Below, in pieces: positions 35,676-49,460 of a stretch of 64,000 bases of DNA. The notes under the pieces were generated by a model. It was not told the origin of the DNA and did not search any database. It was given only the letters and a program-made list of their open reading frames with translations. Where the stretch lies: NCBI GenBank assembly GCA_032173965.1, contig JAVUNC010000006.1, forward strand, positions 36,179,870 through 36,243,869, read 5' to 3'. The first letter of the stretch is position 1. Every line of letters starts with the position of its first letter. The translations under genes were made by a program, and so were the position numbers. The stretch comes from Sitta carolinensis (Eukaryota > Chordata > Aves > Passeriformes > Sittidae).

Positions 35676-38600
35676 GGAAAGATAAAGATGAAAACACAGG
35701 GAAATATATGATTCTGTTATCATAGATGAAATGAGATGGCCTTCTATGTTCTAAAAGAACATTATTTTGTCAGACACAATAACTTGCTAGATTTCAGTAA
35801 ATATGGCATATTTACTAAACTAAACTAAACAAGAGGATAATATTTTATGTGACAGAGTTCAGTGGTACCTTAACTTGCAGGGTATATGAAAGATTAGGAT
35901 TCAGTCACTTTACTGCCTAAATTAACCCAGAACCTGGGTAGGAATCTCTTCCTGACCTCCAAAGTGCTCTAACTAGTTACTCTGGATTGGCATCATACCC
36001 ATTGGAGTCACTCCATGAAATACAAACAGATATTCATGGTTAAATATTAGAAGGGAAAATTATTAAAATTGTCCTCTATATCTTTCATGAGCTTTCCTGT
36101 CACTGGATCACAGTGTAATTTTTAGTCACTGTCCTACGAGTCATCTTCCAGTAGAAGCGAGCAGAGAGCCTGGGTTTGTTGCAGTCTGGTAGTACAGAAT
36201 GCCCTAATTCACACCAGAAAAAACTCAAATAAGCACAAATAGGACTTTTGCCCAGACATCCATTGAACTTGGTAACTGTCACCTGAACAGATATTCCATG
36301 TTTTATGTATTCAAGGCTGATGCAGGCACCTGTCTCACAGCAGTGAGTGCAGAGCTGGGGAAGGCACTTACCTCTGCTTCAATGATAGCGGCAGAAACCC
36401 TTGTTTGTCCATCATTTTCATGGAGTTAGGCAATGACAGGACTTTCTAGGTGCCTAATTCTCCTTATGGGCAAGACAAAGACATGTTGCTACTTTAAAAT
36501 CACAAAGATTACTGTATAAAACAGCTTTTTGCCTTGACACACTAAATCACTGACTCGCAATTACTTTAGATTTTGCAGTTGTTTCTGTTTTATTCTGTTG
36601 ATTATGCAGCTTTTGAATATCAATATAAATATGAAAGCTTAAAATTGCCTAAATGCTTAGCAGACACAATTATTCCCTATGAAAATATATTCATTAATGT
36701 GCTGTTTATCTCCATCAATCTTTCTTATTTTATATATATAGTACTTAGAAATCTAAGCATGCCATTCAGATGCTCATTGAGATGATCTTATAGTTGTTTG
36801 TTTATGGCACACAGAGATATAGATTGACAAGACAATCTAATGGTGTGCATCTCATTTCAGAATATTTATGAATAATCTTCGTTTTGATCTGCAAAGACTG
36901 CAAAAAGGAAGCAGAAGCAAAAATAAATTTGAAAATAACCTCCTGCTTGGAAACATAAGGTGCTGAGCTTAGCATGCAGCAGCACATGGCACATTCAGGG
37001 AGTCCAGATATTTTAACCACAGTAGTACAGCTGTAACGCTGTTCCTGTCTCTCTTCTTCCTATTTTCCTTCATCTCATTCTTTCCCCATTTTTCACTTCC
37101 TTTCTGTCTCTCCCACCCTCACATTCACCAGTCCTTCCATCCCTTTATACCTCTTAATTGGCCAGATATGTAACCCTGAGGTTCTCACTGTGAGACTTGG
37201 AAAAATATGGAAACCATATACCTTAAAAGTTTCAAAAAGAGTGGAGGACAGTGTGTACCTAGCAATAGACAGCTTGCAATGTTAAGACTTCAAACACTTT
37301 CAGGTTTTGATCCTGACAGAATTTGGATAAGACTGTATTTATTTGAATTTTTTTAAAAAAATGTATTTAGAGGGTACATTTTGGTCATGGACATCTATGT
37401 TCCTGTTATAACATAATCACTGCTTTTTGGTGATAGAGTTTTATTTTACCATCTTCTCTGTGGGTAATTATTGGGTTATTAACAATTGGTGTAAAATCAT
37501 GTCTGTCTGTGTGTGTATGTGCAAGTATGTGTATATGTGATTGTGTGTATTTTTCTCCATCTTTGTAATAGCTCTGATTCTAGATAGCTCTAGGGATTTC
37601 TAAAGTGATTTAACATTCCACTTCCTACAATAACAGCATATTTCAACACAAACACTTAATTATTTTAAAGGGGTTTTTTTTATATTTTATACTCTCTTTA
37701 TCTGTCATGAAGCTATTTTATTTGTCTTCCACTTATATGAGTTTAGACTATGTTTGTTTTAAATTTATGTGAACACAGAATACAGAAAAACAGAATATAG
37801 CCATTAGTTTAAAGTGCTACATCAATTTAAAACCCGATTCCAATGTTTCCATAAATGAAATAAATGGAATCCAGCACTAGGTGAAGGAGAAAAGACTGAA
37901 TAGAACAAAGTCACTGGATGCAAAAATTCAAAACAGCTCAAGATTTCAAGATACAGATGCAAAATTAGGACTGGTGAACTCTCTGAGGGAAATGAGCAGG
38001 GGCTAATGTTTTATTCTTCCATTACTGGGTGAACATTTACATTATTATTACAAGGCCAACTCAAGCAGTTTCTTTTAAAATTTAATCCCTCAGGAAGGAA
38101 AAGAATCACACTTTCTGTAATGGGAGTTAAAAGGAATTAAGGGGAAAAATGTAAGAACACAAGGATTTAATCTTAAATCATAAAACTGCAATGCTGAGGA
38201 AAATAATAATAAAAAAAAAAATTCAGCTATGTATGAATGTTCTTCAGCTGAGTTTGAGACTGAAGACATTTGTAACCATGAGCTCATAACTGCTAAGGAC
38301 TGCAAGGCCCAGATTTTGCTTGAAACAGTACAAACCAGTGCAAAACATATAATAAATAATCATAATATCTGTATGAAAGATCTATATTCTGGTGTTGAAC
38401 TTGTAACCTAGAAGAAAGATGAACAGGAGCTAAACTCTATATTTTCCTTATACCATGTATATATTATTTGTCATATTCAGCCCTCAGCAAACGAACTTAC
38501 ACAAATTGTTTGTATTGACCTTCATTCATTATTATGTTGAGTGTTGGGGTTTATTTCTTTTAACTTGAAAAATTTCTCCAAATTATTGATTTTTATATCT

Positions 38601-40018
38601 ATGTAGGGATGGGTATTAATTGTAGTTTCTTGTGGCAGGACAAGTAGTATGGCTACTTGAACTAAACAGGGATACTCTGAATTCAAGGCATAATTCTGGT
38701 CTGCAAGTATCTGATATTTATTTTATGAATTTAAAGTAGCAGTCTGAGATCCTCCTAAGTGTTGTGGACACAGTAGACTAGGGACCTAAACTACTGGATT
38801 AATGTCAGCACATAACAAAAGCCAAAATGCTCACAAGTTGCTTTCCACCACAAAAATCCCACACTGAGCACAACAGAAGCAAACCTGGTAACACACTGGA
38901 ATATTAGCTACAGTTTGTGAGACACTTTTTACACTGAAGTATGTTTTGTGAGTCATTATACCAAAAGTAATGGGAATGCTAGTAAAACAAACACTGTCTT
39001 TAAGGAGTTGAACTGCTTCCCAGCTTGGTAACATCTGAACGCCTTTCTCTTAACTGGGTCGCAAAGACTGCAGCAATTCATATACCCTTTGGCCCTTCTC
39101 TTTTGTGTTACAGAAACACTTCTGTGGATGAGGTGTTTGGATAATTCAGGCAGGAGCAAGGTTGGTGAACACAATGAATATGCCTGTGTTTCATGTAGCT
39201 GTCTTGTATCAAGGACCAAGTTTTGGCACTACTCCCTAAATGTAATGAAACACCAACATTGTTCTGGTACTTTGGAAATTTATTCCACATTCAGTTCCAC
39301 CAAGATGATGAACATTATTAGCATGACTCAGTTCTACGTACTGTTTATAAGTAAATTAATCTGTCTCACACATCCACAGTACTATAACATAAAACCATGG
39401 TGCTGTCTAAAGAGGCAGGCATCTCTTCCCTCTTATCCTTCTGTATTAGTCAGGTCTTTGATTCTGTCAGCAACGCCTTTCTTGCAGGTTCTTGTTCCCA
39501 GAACAGTATTCAGGAATTTCCATGACTAAAAAATGACCTCCAAATCTTTACTTTCCCCCTTCCCCACTGAACTTCCTACTTTGATAAGTTTATTTGCTAG
39601 CCAGCTCAGCTGCGGACTTCTGAAATCTGTGTGAGAAGATGCACAGACTGTCTGTCCGTATTCATGGAGATTAATGCAGAGCTCAAGCAACCATATAACC
39701 ATAGCCTAAATTAAGTTAATTTTCTCCAAGCTCCTGCTGCAGTCAAGGGAGAAAGCGTAGCTCCTGTTGTGATTTACCATCTCTAGCAGGTTGACGTGGG
39801 ACCTGTGAACTGCCTTCTGAACCTCAGCTCAGATGCTTAAAGGTAATAGTCCCCTAAGTGTCAATGCTCACTTTATTTTCATCTTTCACATATTAGCCAA
39901 AGTTTTATGATTAGTCTGGTGTAAAGACATTAGAATCTGGCCCAGACTCCCTATGAAGTCATGCTGACAGATTGTAAAGGATGTAATCTGATTGACATTT
40001 CCCCTTGTGCAGTAGAGG

Positions 40019-40043
40019 ATATATATATATATATTATATATAT
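40019..40043. repeat. (AT)n short microsatellite
   Basis: About 25 bp of AT dinucleotides with one TT interruption. Confidence 0.9.
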
Positions 40044-41534
40044 GTTCTTCAGATATTCAGAAACATGTTCACATTCACTTTTCAGAATGCAAAGGACCCA
40101 TAAATACTAATGCAATGACTACAACATCCATGAAAATAGTTACACCACAGTGAAGAACCAAATGTGCAAAACATGCCCTGAACACTATTGTGCACTGTGG
40201 CTGAAAGTACCCTATGTAATGGCAAAGAACTGTAATATGGTTGTTTTACACCATCACTGTTATCCACTAAAAGTTAATTTTATTGTATATTTTGCTTAAA
40301 CTCTCTCTGCGGGGTAAGAAGGTGTCATATTCCTTGTCTTGGAGATCACTATTGGCATTTCTGTGTTATCTCAGGCTATGTGCAAACTGTGAGACCTAGG
40401 AGATTTTCTGGGCTCTCAGTCATCCTGTATCCTGACTATCATATTAGGGCAAGGTTGGGACTTCTGCTATTTGCCTCATCCTATGTATCCTGGATTTTGC
40501 ACAAATGGAACCCAGGTGGGTGGAGAGACAGGAGGTTGCAAAATGCTTTATCTAGACCCTAAGCCTGGACTGGTATTTCAGCATGTGCTAAACATGCACT
40601 CTCAGGTCATATTAAAATATGGTCCCTGTATAATCAATTGTATTTTGTGAACAGATTCTAATTTTTTCTTTTACTAAAGCAAGACAAAAGTTTATATCAA
40701 ATATGCCATTTTCTACCATTAGATTTCAACTATCAATACTGAACTTAAAATGATAGTCTTGTATTTTAACATATACTACTTGCACTTTTAAAATTAATTT
40801 AATTTTGGCCTCAGCACAAGTTTGTTTGTTTCTATCAATTGCACAAAAGCACAGCCTTATTAAAGGTGTTGAGAATTTAATTCTTTACTTTGCAATTTTA
40901 TAAATCCCATAAATGCACTATGTCTGGGGTACTTCTGGTAGGCTGTTACTGTATGCTGGCTCTAAAGTATAAACAAATTGCTCAGTGAAATTTCCACCTT
41001 TCTCCTCACCCTGACTCAGACTACAACCTGGAGTTATACCACCAACGATATCTCCAACTTCACAAGTTAGACTTTTCCCTATTTGGGTACTTTCCAGAGA
41101 AAAGGAAGTGTAGATGTGGAAATCCCTTTTCACCAGGCCCCTGCAGAAGACAGATTTTTTAGGAAGTTAGAGTTTCCTGAATCTAAGGGATAACATGCTT
41201 TGAATGTTAGGCATTTTCCAGAGGATATTGCTTGTTATCAGGGAATTGTACAGGATGCATATTCAAAAATTTCCTGATGGGAAAAGCAGAGTTAGTTGGG
41301 TTGTCTGGGTAGATTTGAGTCATTTACCTGAAATCACAGTAACATCTCAACCTTCATGAAAGAAAGACATGAGAAGTTAGATTTTACCTGGGAGATGAAA
41401 GAAAATCTGGCTAAAAGTTAAGACTAAATTTCAGAAGCTTTGATTGTCCTGTTAGCTGATAGAAAACAAGAGAAACATCTTTTAGAGAGGGATGAAAAAA
41501 GAGTAGGGGGAAAAATCCTAAATATATGAAAAGG

Positions 41535-42165
41535 AAAAGTGCTGTGGCAGTCAGGAGGGCTAACCATCAAGGGTGAATCAGGCACAGCATCACCAGCCAG
41601 TGGAAGGAGAGTATTTTCCCTCTCTGCTCTGTACTGGTGTGGTTTCACCTTGAGTCCTGAGTGCACCACAATATGAAGGAGAAAATGTGTTATTAGAGAA
41701 TGTCCATTGAAGGGCAATGAGGATGGTGAAAGTTTTGGAGAAGAAGCCATGAGGAGCAGCTGAGGTTACTTGGTCTGTTCAGGCTGGAGGAGACTAAAGT
41801 GAGTCCTTATTGCAGTTACATTCCTTCTGAGGGGAAGAGGAGGGTCAGGCACTGATCTCTTCACTCTCCTGACCAGTGACTGGACCCAAGGAAAGGGCCT
41901 GAAGCTGTGTCAGGGGAGGTTTAAGTCAGATATGAGTAAAAGGTTCTTCACCAGAGGGATGCTGGGCCCTGGAGCAGATTCTCAGGGAAGTGGTCACAGC
42001 CCCAAACCTGACAGAGTTCAAGCAGCATTTGGATAATATTCTCGGGCACATATCAATTCTTGGGATGTTTTGTGCAGGGCTTGGGGTTGAACTCCATGAT
42101 CCTGATGGCTCTCTTCCAACTCAGCATATTCTGTTCCATGACTCTATCTGATTCTGTGGTTCTGA
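41535..42165 (+). mobile_element. CR1 LINE 3' part, second subfamily
   Basis: A plus-strand CR1 fragment covering the end of ORF2 and the 3' UTR. Diagnostic phrases run in consensus order: CAGGCACAGCATCACCAGCC, GAGGAGCAGCTGAGG followed by TCACTTGGTCTGTTCAGC-like sequence, GTGTCAGGGGAGGTTTA, GGTTCTTCACC, GGAAGTGGTCACAGCCCCAA, and a tail TTGAACTCCATGATCCTGATGG ending with TCTGATTCTGTGG. The GTCACAGC and ATGATCC tail types differ from those of the 4766-6487 copy, so it is a different subfamily. It lacks most of ORF2 and carries many substitutions, so it is dead and older-looking. Confidence 0.92.
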
Positions 42166-45100
42166 GAGCACATGTACCTAACAAACTTTAATTTGGATGA
42201 CATTGTAGAAATATGTCCATTTTAAGAAGAAGCAAATTAATCTGGTCAATGTACAGCCTTCTTTTTGACTAATAAAGAAAAATCATTATCAATTTTTATA
42301 TAATGACTGATACAACAGAAACTATTACTCAAATGAGAGAACATTGTGCCAAAGCCAGAGAAGACTTGGAATATGTGGACTGGTGAATTTTCCAGGGCTT
42401 AAAATGCAAAAGCAAGATGCATATTTATTTTATTTTGTAGCCATATGTTTCCATTAATGAAAAAGATGAAGCAGAGAAAGCTGCTGAAAGCCAAAGAGAT
42501 AACAGGAGAAATATTGCTAAAGTATCTTTGAGGGAAAATTAAAATTACTTTTTTTTGGAGCAGATGGAGACTTATAGAACCCAATATGTCTCCTAATATA
42601 TATCCTCAAACATTTTCACTGGAATATTACAAACCTCTTCTATTAGAGTCTGGCATTGTAAGGATTTTGAAGCTGTTAATTCTGTTGAATTTCAGACTCT
42701 TTCTGATACTTAAATACTTTATTGAAAATGGAAAGTTTAGTGGGAAACAGAAGTAGCAAGTTCAGATGTATTTCATGAAAAGAAAAAAAAAACCATTTTA
42801 ATGGGATTGTTCTTTTGTACAAATAAAGTGTAAGAGAAAAAAAAATTTGTGTCAAGATATATAATTTCCACTAAATGTTATATCAGTCAATGTTTCTGTC
42901 AATAAATATTCCAAAATCAATGTGAGAATCTTAAAATGCTTTTTATATGATCTAATAGACAAGAAAAAACTTGTAACAAGTCAGATTCTGTCTAGAGACA
43001 CAGTAATAATTCTGCCTATTCTGTTCATGAACTCAGCAATAGCCAAAAAAATGGAGCTGGTAATAAACCACTAGGTAACTGCAAAAGTGTAATTGGCACA
43101 AATATGTATCTAATTAAGTAAAGATAATCATGTGATGGCAGAGTCAATGGAGGACAATTAAATTCATGTTTGACGGCTGATAGGTTCTATGAGTTTCTCA
43201 TTGTTTAATCTGTGGTATGATGTGCTGTAGTGCTGCCTCCCCAGAGTTGGAGGGAAAGGTGGGAGCACCAAATGAGATTGTGGCCTGTCCTGCCCTCTGA
43301 GCTTCAGGCAGCTCAACAGAAACCTGCTGTGAGGGGGGAAATTTTGGACTTTTCTGGGCAATAATACTATGAAGGTGGGACCACCATTTAAATCCAGGTA
43401 AGCCTGCAGCAGAAGTTCAGGCTGATAAACAGACATATTCCTTATGTCTGGTTTTAGGCATCTGGGATGCACTTAGAGCCTTATGAGCTCTGTACCCTCA
43501 TCTCTCTTTAAAATAAACAGAGTGAAACAGACAATCTTTAGAGATGATGCATTATTCTAACCACATATAGATGAATCACATCTATATGGACATGAGTCAC
43601 ACTATAAAAAAATTTAGGTGTCTCCACTATAAAAAAGAAAGCTGAAGGGAAGGTAGGCATTTAGATCTGGATGGATCAGCTCCAACCTGACAGGGTCTTT
43701 CTTGCAACAACAAATAAATCTAACACCAATTCTCAAAAGTGATGAAAAGCAAAATGCTTTTCTAGTGACCTAGATAGTGCTGTGAGGCTTGTGTAAGATA
43801 GAACTAAACACAATCAACTGCAAAGTGGATCAAAAAAAGAGGGCCCATCTTGTGGGGACAAGGAGGGGAAGACATGTTCAGAACTTTATTTACTCTGGCT
43901 CATTGAACAGCTCATTGAATGGGTTTATGCTGCTTAAAGCGCTGCTTTCCTGATCCCATATATATGCTTGTGACTTCTAAATTATACAACCTTATGTTGT
44001 AAAATGCAGACTTTTGAAGCCTACTGGTGTCTATACTTAAAAAATCCAAAATAAAATATGCAGAGTAGATTCACATAACATTTTTGATTACCTAGGATCT
44101 GGTCACACCAAACAAAGCTATTGTAAAGATGTATTTTCTGTACCAAACCTGATTCAAATAAGCTTTAATAAAAGATTGAGTAAGATCTAGAAAACTTTTA
44201 TTCTTGCTTTTTCTATCTGTTGCAGGTGATTCTTGTAAGAATTTCAGCAGTGAATACTAAGTGAGAATTTCACGAAAGGCTTTTAGACCTCATGGATATT
44301 ATGGAAACTTAGAGATTCATAACTGGTTCCTCATGATTCCAACATTCAGCCCTTCAAGCTCTTAGATATAAATACAATATTTCTACTTTCTCTCTTTTCT
44401 ACAAAGATCAATATTTTGGGGCATGAAAATATGCACTATGAAAGTCTAAATATTTCAACAACAAAAGTAAACAAATACTACTTACCTAGATACAGAACAT
44501 GGAGTTGTAAAGAAAAACTAACTTGTCTTTGTTAGTGAGATTTTAGTTTTATTTGGTTTATGTAGTAAGATCTTGGTACCAGAGGAGCTGGAAGGGTGCT
44601 GTCCTGGCTTCTGTGGAAATTAAATGTACACATATAATTCTATAACTATTTCCTTTTGTAATATGTTTGGCTAGAAGGGAAATTGTTGCAATTTTTCTGC
44701 AGGGTTTATGGAATCTGAGAAGAGTTGAGGAAGGTAGGTAGCACTGTCCCTGCTAGAGTACCCTGTCCCATTCCTCTGCTCAAAACAGCTATCACAGGAC
44801 CAGATGCAGCCAGCTTTTAAGTATCTCTGAGGCAGACTACCCAATTATGCAGGTCAGCCTTGAAAAAGGAATTTATTTTTCTTATGTTTAAATTTAATAT
44901 CCTGTATTTCAATTTTTGGCTGTTGCCAGTTTTCCTACCACTGAACATCAATGAGAAAAGTTTGGCTTTGTCTCTACAGACTCCCAGCAAATATTTACAC
45001 ACATTGATAAGATCTTCTCTAAGATCTCTATTTGTTTACTTAAACCTGATAGAAATTAATATATTTAAAATTTCCTTTCAGCATAAATTATTCTTTTAAA

Positions 45101-47094
45101 AGATAACTTTATTTGCAGAGAATTTTAAGAATTTTAATAATTAGTTATTCTTGTTAATATTTACTTTATATATTTAAATAAAATTATATAAAGAAATTTT
45201 TATTTCAAACTTTTATCCAACATTCAAAATGCCTTAAAACTTTTTTTTTTAATTGCTTCTGGCTTTTATAAATTGTTTCTGCCAATCAAACCAGCATTTC
45301 TTGGATTATTAAGGTAGTTATCAAAGCGTTTCTAGTATAGCACATGAAATGATGCTTTGATTGATTTAAATCTCCATTAATTATTTGTCCAGTTCTTAGA
45401 TCAGAATCTGTAGTAGAAATTTATATTTACCTATATGTGATTTTTGGAGGTGAATTAAAGTACAGATCTGCACTTCTCATGTTACATGCAATTTGCTGGT
45501 AGACATTTTCAAGAGGTTGCACCTATTATATGACTTGTCAGTTCTTTCTTCTTTTCAATAGTTTTCATAATATTTTTAATATGGTACAAAATAAGAAAAC
45601 ATCAAATTTAGTTAGCTTCAGCATTTAAAATACTTCATTAGCTGCTTTTTAGGGTGCAGCTGTACCAACTGTAGAGGAACGCAAATTTTGGCTTTAGTAT
45701 TCTTTCAGTTTCTGACCAATTATTAGGCACAATGAAAGGAAAATCACAGAAAACTGGGAGTTTACTTTTCACATATTACACCTGGTTTGCAAAGAACAGA
45801 ATAAATCTGTTAAAATGCATACAACATATTTTAAGTCAAATAATACTAAAACATTGAAATTCATTAATTCTCTCATAGGATACTTATAAAATATTTCATT
45901 TTTAAATGTGGTCATTATAATTTAAAAAAAAATAATTTTGGAATTCAGACTCTGTACTCTGGCATTAATTTAAGTATTTTGCTGTTACAATTTAAACTGC
46001 AGCAAATAGTTCTGATTGCTTACCTAAATCACTTTATTAATTCTAGCTCAAGTACAAATTGATAAGCAGGTTCATACTATGCCTTCTTTCAGAACGTAAT
46101 TTAAAAGTTTATCTTAGGAAAACTAAGAGTTATTTTTTCAATCAAGTTTTTAGGATTGTTTAGGATTTTAAAATTTGAATTAATGACTTTTCAGACAGAA
46201 AATATTCCCTTCATAATCTAAGTTATCTTTTTCGATACTATTTTTCCAGGATTAATTTTTATGATGCTTTGAAATGTCGACATTTCTGAGGTGGAAATGA
46301 GTTGCTATTGGACAAGGCCCACAAGTAATAAAGATGTACAGACTACACCAAAGCAATTCTGCCCAGCACCCATTCCACCAGAGTAGGGAAGTGGATTTTT
46401 TTAATGCTAATAGTGCTGAAGTATATTAGCATATTGAATATATTCAAGAAGAATCAAAATGACAAAACACTTAATTTACAAAATCTAAACTTAGCAATCA
46501 TCTTGGTGGGCATATGCAAGTTTGCATATGCATATATTGAGATTTCCTGATGAGATTTTTCAAGGGGCAGTGTTAACACTTGCTTTCAGTCAGTTTCACA
46601 AGCAGTCAACCAGTTCTATATCAGCTATTTAGATTTTCTTCATAGTTGTTATACCCTATAGCCCAGCTCTTCCAGGATGTCCTGTGTTCACGGAGTTCTT
46701 TGCATTAGAAGATCACTTGTGGTAATCAAGAGGAAATAAATCTAGCAAACAAGAAATTGAGGTTCTGAAAGAAAGTGAATTTGTAGTAATTTAATAATCT
46801 TCCTGTATAGTGCTATTCTTTTCTTTAGAGGTGTAACTGTCCTTAAAAAAAGAATAGAGCAGAGGCGAACTGAATCACTAGAAGCCAACCAGTCCAGCCT
46901 TCAGGAGTATTACACAGGCCAGGAGAGCAATGAAACTATATATTTCTTCTGGATATAAAAAGAAAATGCTAAATGATGATGAGGTAAAATCCGTAAGTGT
47001 ATACATGTACAAGACATTTTCAATATCATTACTTGTGTACAAATACCTCCAAAACACTTTAGGTGTTTTAAGAAATATTAAAGGGGATAGATCT
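42166..47094. other. Unassigned AT-rich sequence
   Basis: About 4.9 kb without a recognised gene. A GC-richer patch at about 43190-43480 carries a 102-codon minus-strand frame I do not recognise; it may be an old element. A small imperfect dyad (CATATAGATG/CATCTATATG) lies near 43564. The rest is AT-rich. Confidence 0.5.
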
Positions 47095-47146
47095 ATTAAT
47101 GATTAATCAACAGTCAAATTAAATTGACTGTTGATTAATCATTAAT
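47095..47146. repeat. Perfect hairpin: 23-bp arms, 6-nt loop
   Basis: The left arm 47095-47117 (ATTAATGATTAATCAACAGT then CAA) is exactly complementary to the right arm 47124-47146, with loop ATTAAA. Each arm contains TTAATGATTAA, close to the HNF1 half-dyad consensus and to homeodomain sites. It could be a cruciform, the terminal-repeat relic of a small DNA transposon, or a hairpin transcript. Nothing around it resembles a longer element. Confidence 0.95.
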
Positions 47147-48451
47147 CTTAAACCACAAAAAAGAGAAGGGAAAACCAGTAGATGTATCCCTCTTAAAATG
47201 AGACATTTAAAATCATCAACAGAAGTAGTTTATACTGAATATTTAAGGTGGTTAATGTCATTTCTTCCATGTTTTGTCACAAGGCAATAGAGAAAAAAGG
47301 CATTTTTATTTTTTGCAATGGTCAAGCATTAGGCAGATTCCAATGTAATTAAATTTATAGAAGGTATTTTCACTTTGTTCTTAAATAATGGATCTGTTCT
47401 CATTCTGTTTCATAACAGTAGGCATAAAGGAAGAGGCAGAATATAAAACAAAACTATTCTGACTTCTGCACCCTAGCCATTATCATTGGTGCTCTGTTTC
47501 TCATTTTAGGCCAGAAATTCCCTTCCCTCCTTCACCCCCTAACAAAACAATAACACACCTTTCCAAGAAAAGCCTGAAATATATTCCTGTGAAATTATAG
47601 AAGGAATAAAAATGTGATAATGGGAAAAGTATACACACTTCAGAGCACCAATTTTTTTTCAATGGAACAATAGTATAGCATCAAAAACTGACTCCATCTT
47701 GTAACTTCACTGTGTTCTCATCTCTCAGAGGATGCTTGTGCTCTTTGGTCATTTCTATAATCTAGCTGTAGATTGTGCAAATGTATTTAAATTTAGCCTT
47801 AAATTTGTCCTAAACTAGCCAAAGTTTTCATTTAAAAAATAAAATCCCAACATGTAAAATGCAGAGCTGTAACAAGATTGTCAGCTTTCCAAGGTACATG
47901 GTCTGGAGCTTTGATCTGGATGTCAGCCAATGACCAGGGTCAGGGAGTGAACTACACTAAAATTTTAACACTCTCAAAATTCAAGAGCTTGGCTCAGCAA
48001 TGCTTCTATCTTAATATTAAAATATTTCTGTGTTGCATGATGTTTGGACCAAATGCTAAGATCATTCTTTTCCTTGAGATTTTGATTTGGAGTTGTCTCT
48101 CAGGATATGGAAGATTTTTGTGGAGTAGTGAGGTAGAGTTACCTTTTTGAAGAGGCATCTTCGGAGGCTGCCTCCTCTTTTGGGTCATGCATTCTTTTTG
48201 GGAAAGGGAACAGCTGGGAAACATTACAGAGAAAGACTCAGTAGCCATATAAAGTTCTAGACTACTTCCATTTGTTCCTCTCCAATGCCTGAAAATTGCG
48301 TGCCAATCATCCACACACATGATCTCAGATTTTGAAAGCTATCCCTATGTACTTGCAACATGAATATCTCAAAGCTACATGCCAATATGCACATTCAAGA
48401 AAACAAATCACAAATGTTATCCCATTATGTTACAAGCTGTACTTGTGAGGT
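47147..48451. other. Unassigned AT-rich sequence
   Basis: No element recognised. The overlapping open frames at 47878-48150 (plus) and 48006-48320 (minus) are unrecognised and probably chance. Confidence 0.5.
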
Positions 48452-48527
48452 TGTTCTGGTTTAATTTTGCTAATTTCAAAGGTTCTAAGCAAGAGCAAAG
48501 CAGGCTTAAGCTTAAAAGTAATAAGGC

Positions 48528-48533
48528 TTTATT
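48528..48533 (-). terminator. Poly(A) signal AATAAA of the LTR-like element
   Basis: AATAAA on the minus strand, 76 bp before the proposed 3' end of the element, in the position expected for R/U5. Confidence 0.55.
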
Positions 48534-48946
48534 AAACTAACACTGAAAGAAAGAAAAAAAACAAGAATGAGGATGGAACCTTCAAAACACTCTTCCTCCC
48601 TCCCCATAACCCTTCTTCTTCTTAACCAACAATGTAAAGACAACAACATTCAGAAATCTGAGTCATTTTTCACTTCGACAAATAGTCTTTTTTTGGTTCA
48701 TTTAGAGAGAAAAGTATTCTTTGCTAATGCTATGGAAAGCTTTTTACATTAAAAGAATTCTTGTGGCTTCATTTTTCTCACAAACCACAGCTGTTTGAGA
48801 TCTGCCTTTGTGAAGTCTTTCCCATCTTTCACAGTTTTTCCTCACAACTGTGTTCTCAGTCCTTATCAGCTTACTGGGGTGCATTTTTTTAAGGATGAGC
48901 CGTTCTAGCATCCTTTCACTCATCTCTGGGAACAGAGGTCTTCCCC

Positions 48947-48953
48947 TTTTATC
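48947..48953 (-). promoter_or_regulatory. TATA-like box of the LTR-like element
   Basis: GATAAAA on the minus strand, followed by GGGGAAG. If used, transcription would start near 48920 and give an R of about 400 bp before the poly(A) signal. The CpG-rich segment upstream is an alternative TATA-less promoter. Confidence 0.35.
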
Positions 48954-49460
48954 CCTGGGGCCCAGGGTTCTCATCAAACTTCTAACACTGGTGCCTCTGC
49001 TCAGGATTGTGGCTAGAACGCTAACATCCCCCAAAACATTCCATGAATTTACTGGGGAAAACCCAAAGTCTGATATATCAAGTATATCTGTTCCACAGCT
49101 TCACAAAAGAATTTTACAGCCTAAGCTTAAGACAAACTTTTCAAAATCCCTTCAATCTAAAATCTAACTCTTTTCTTACCGACTTCAATTTCATGTAGTT
49201 GTTCTTACAAAGTTTCACCTCCCTTCTTTTCTTAGCCTAAGAGAGAATTAGTGTTCTTCCAGTACAAAGTTTTGTAACACTGAAAAAAAAAGTCAATTTA
49301 GTCCAAGTCTTGTATCAGAAACAAGCTTTGCGTCTTTCTGCTGGCCACGTGCTCTTTTTGCTGACTCCATGTGAGCTGTGCCAGCTGCTCCCAGTCTGGA
49401 ACGGGGCTCAGGGCTGCTCCTGGCTTTGGGGCCACCTTTAGCACAAACCACGGGGGGCAC

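Larger units (their letters stand above)
33231..41534. other. Unassigned AT-rich sequence
   Basis: About 8.3 kb without a recognised gene. It holds a 22-bp poly(A) (35654-35675), a TG-rich stretch (about 37498-37550), an (AT)n run at 40019-40043 and a possible minus-strand splice donor at 36366-36371. The longest open frame (39089-39529, 146 codons) begins in ordinary AT-rich sequence and has no domain, signal peptide or family that I recognise; I treat it as chance. Confidence 0.45.

Noticed and set aside
37498..37550. TG-rich stretch as a TG microsatellite
   Set aside because: Too interrupted to call a microsatellite.
39089..39529. 146-codon open frame as a gene
   Set aside because: No recognisable domain, overlapping unrelated frames on the other strand, ordinary AT-rich background.
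43563..43588. Inverted repeat CATATAGATG/CATCTATATG
   Set aside because: Only 10-bp arms in AT-rich DNA; expected by chance.
48744..49034. 96-codon basic minus-strand frame as a retroviral protein remnant
   Set aside because: It lies between the TATA-like box and the poly(A) signal of the proposed LTR, and has no motif of a known retroviral protein that I recognise.
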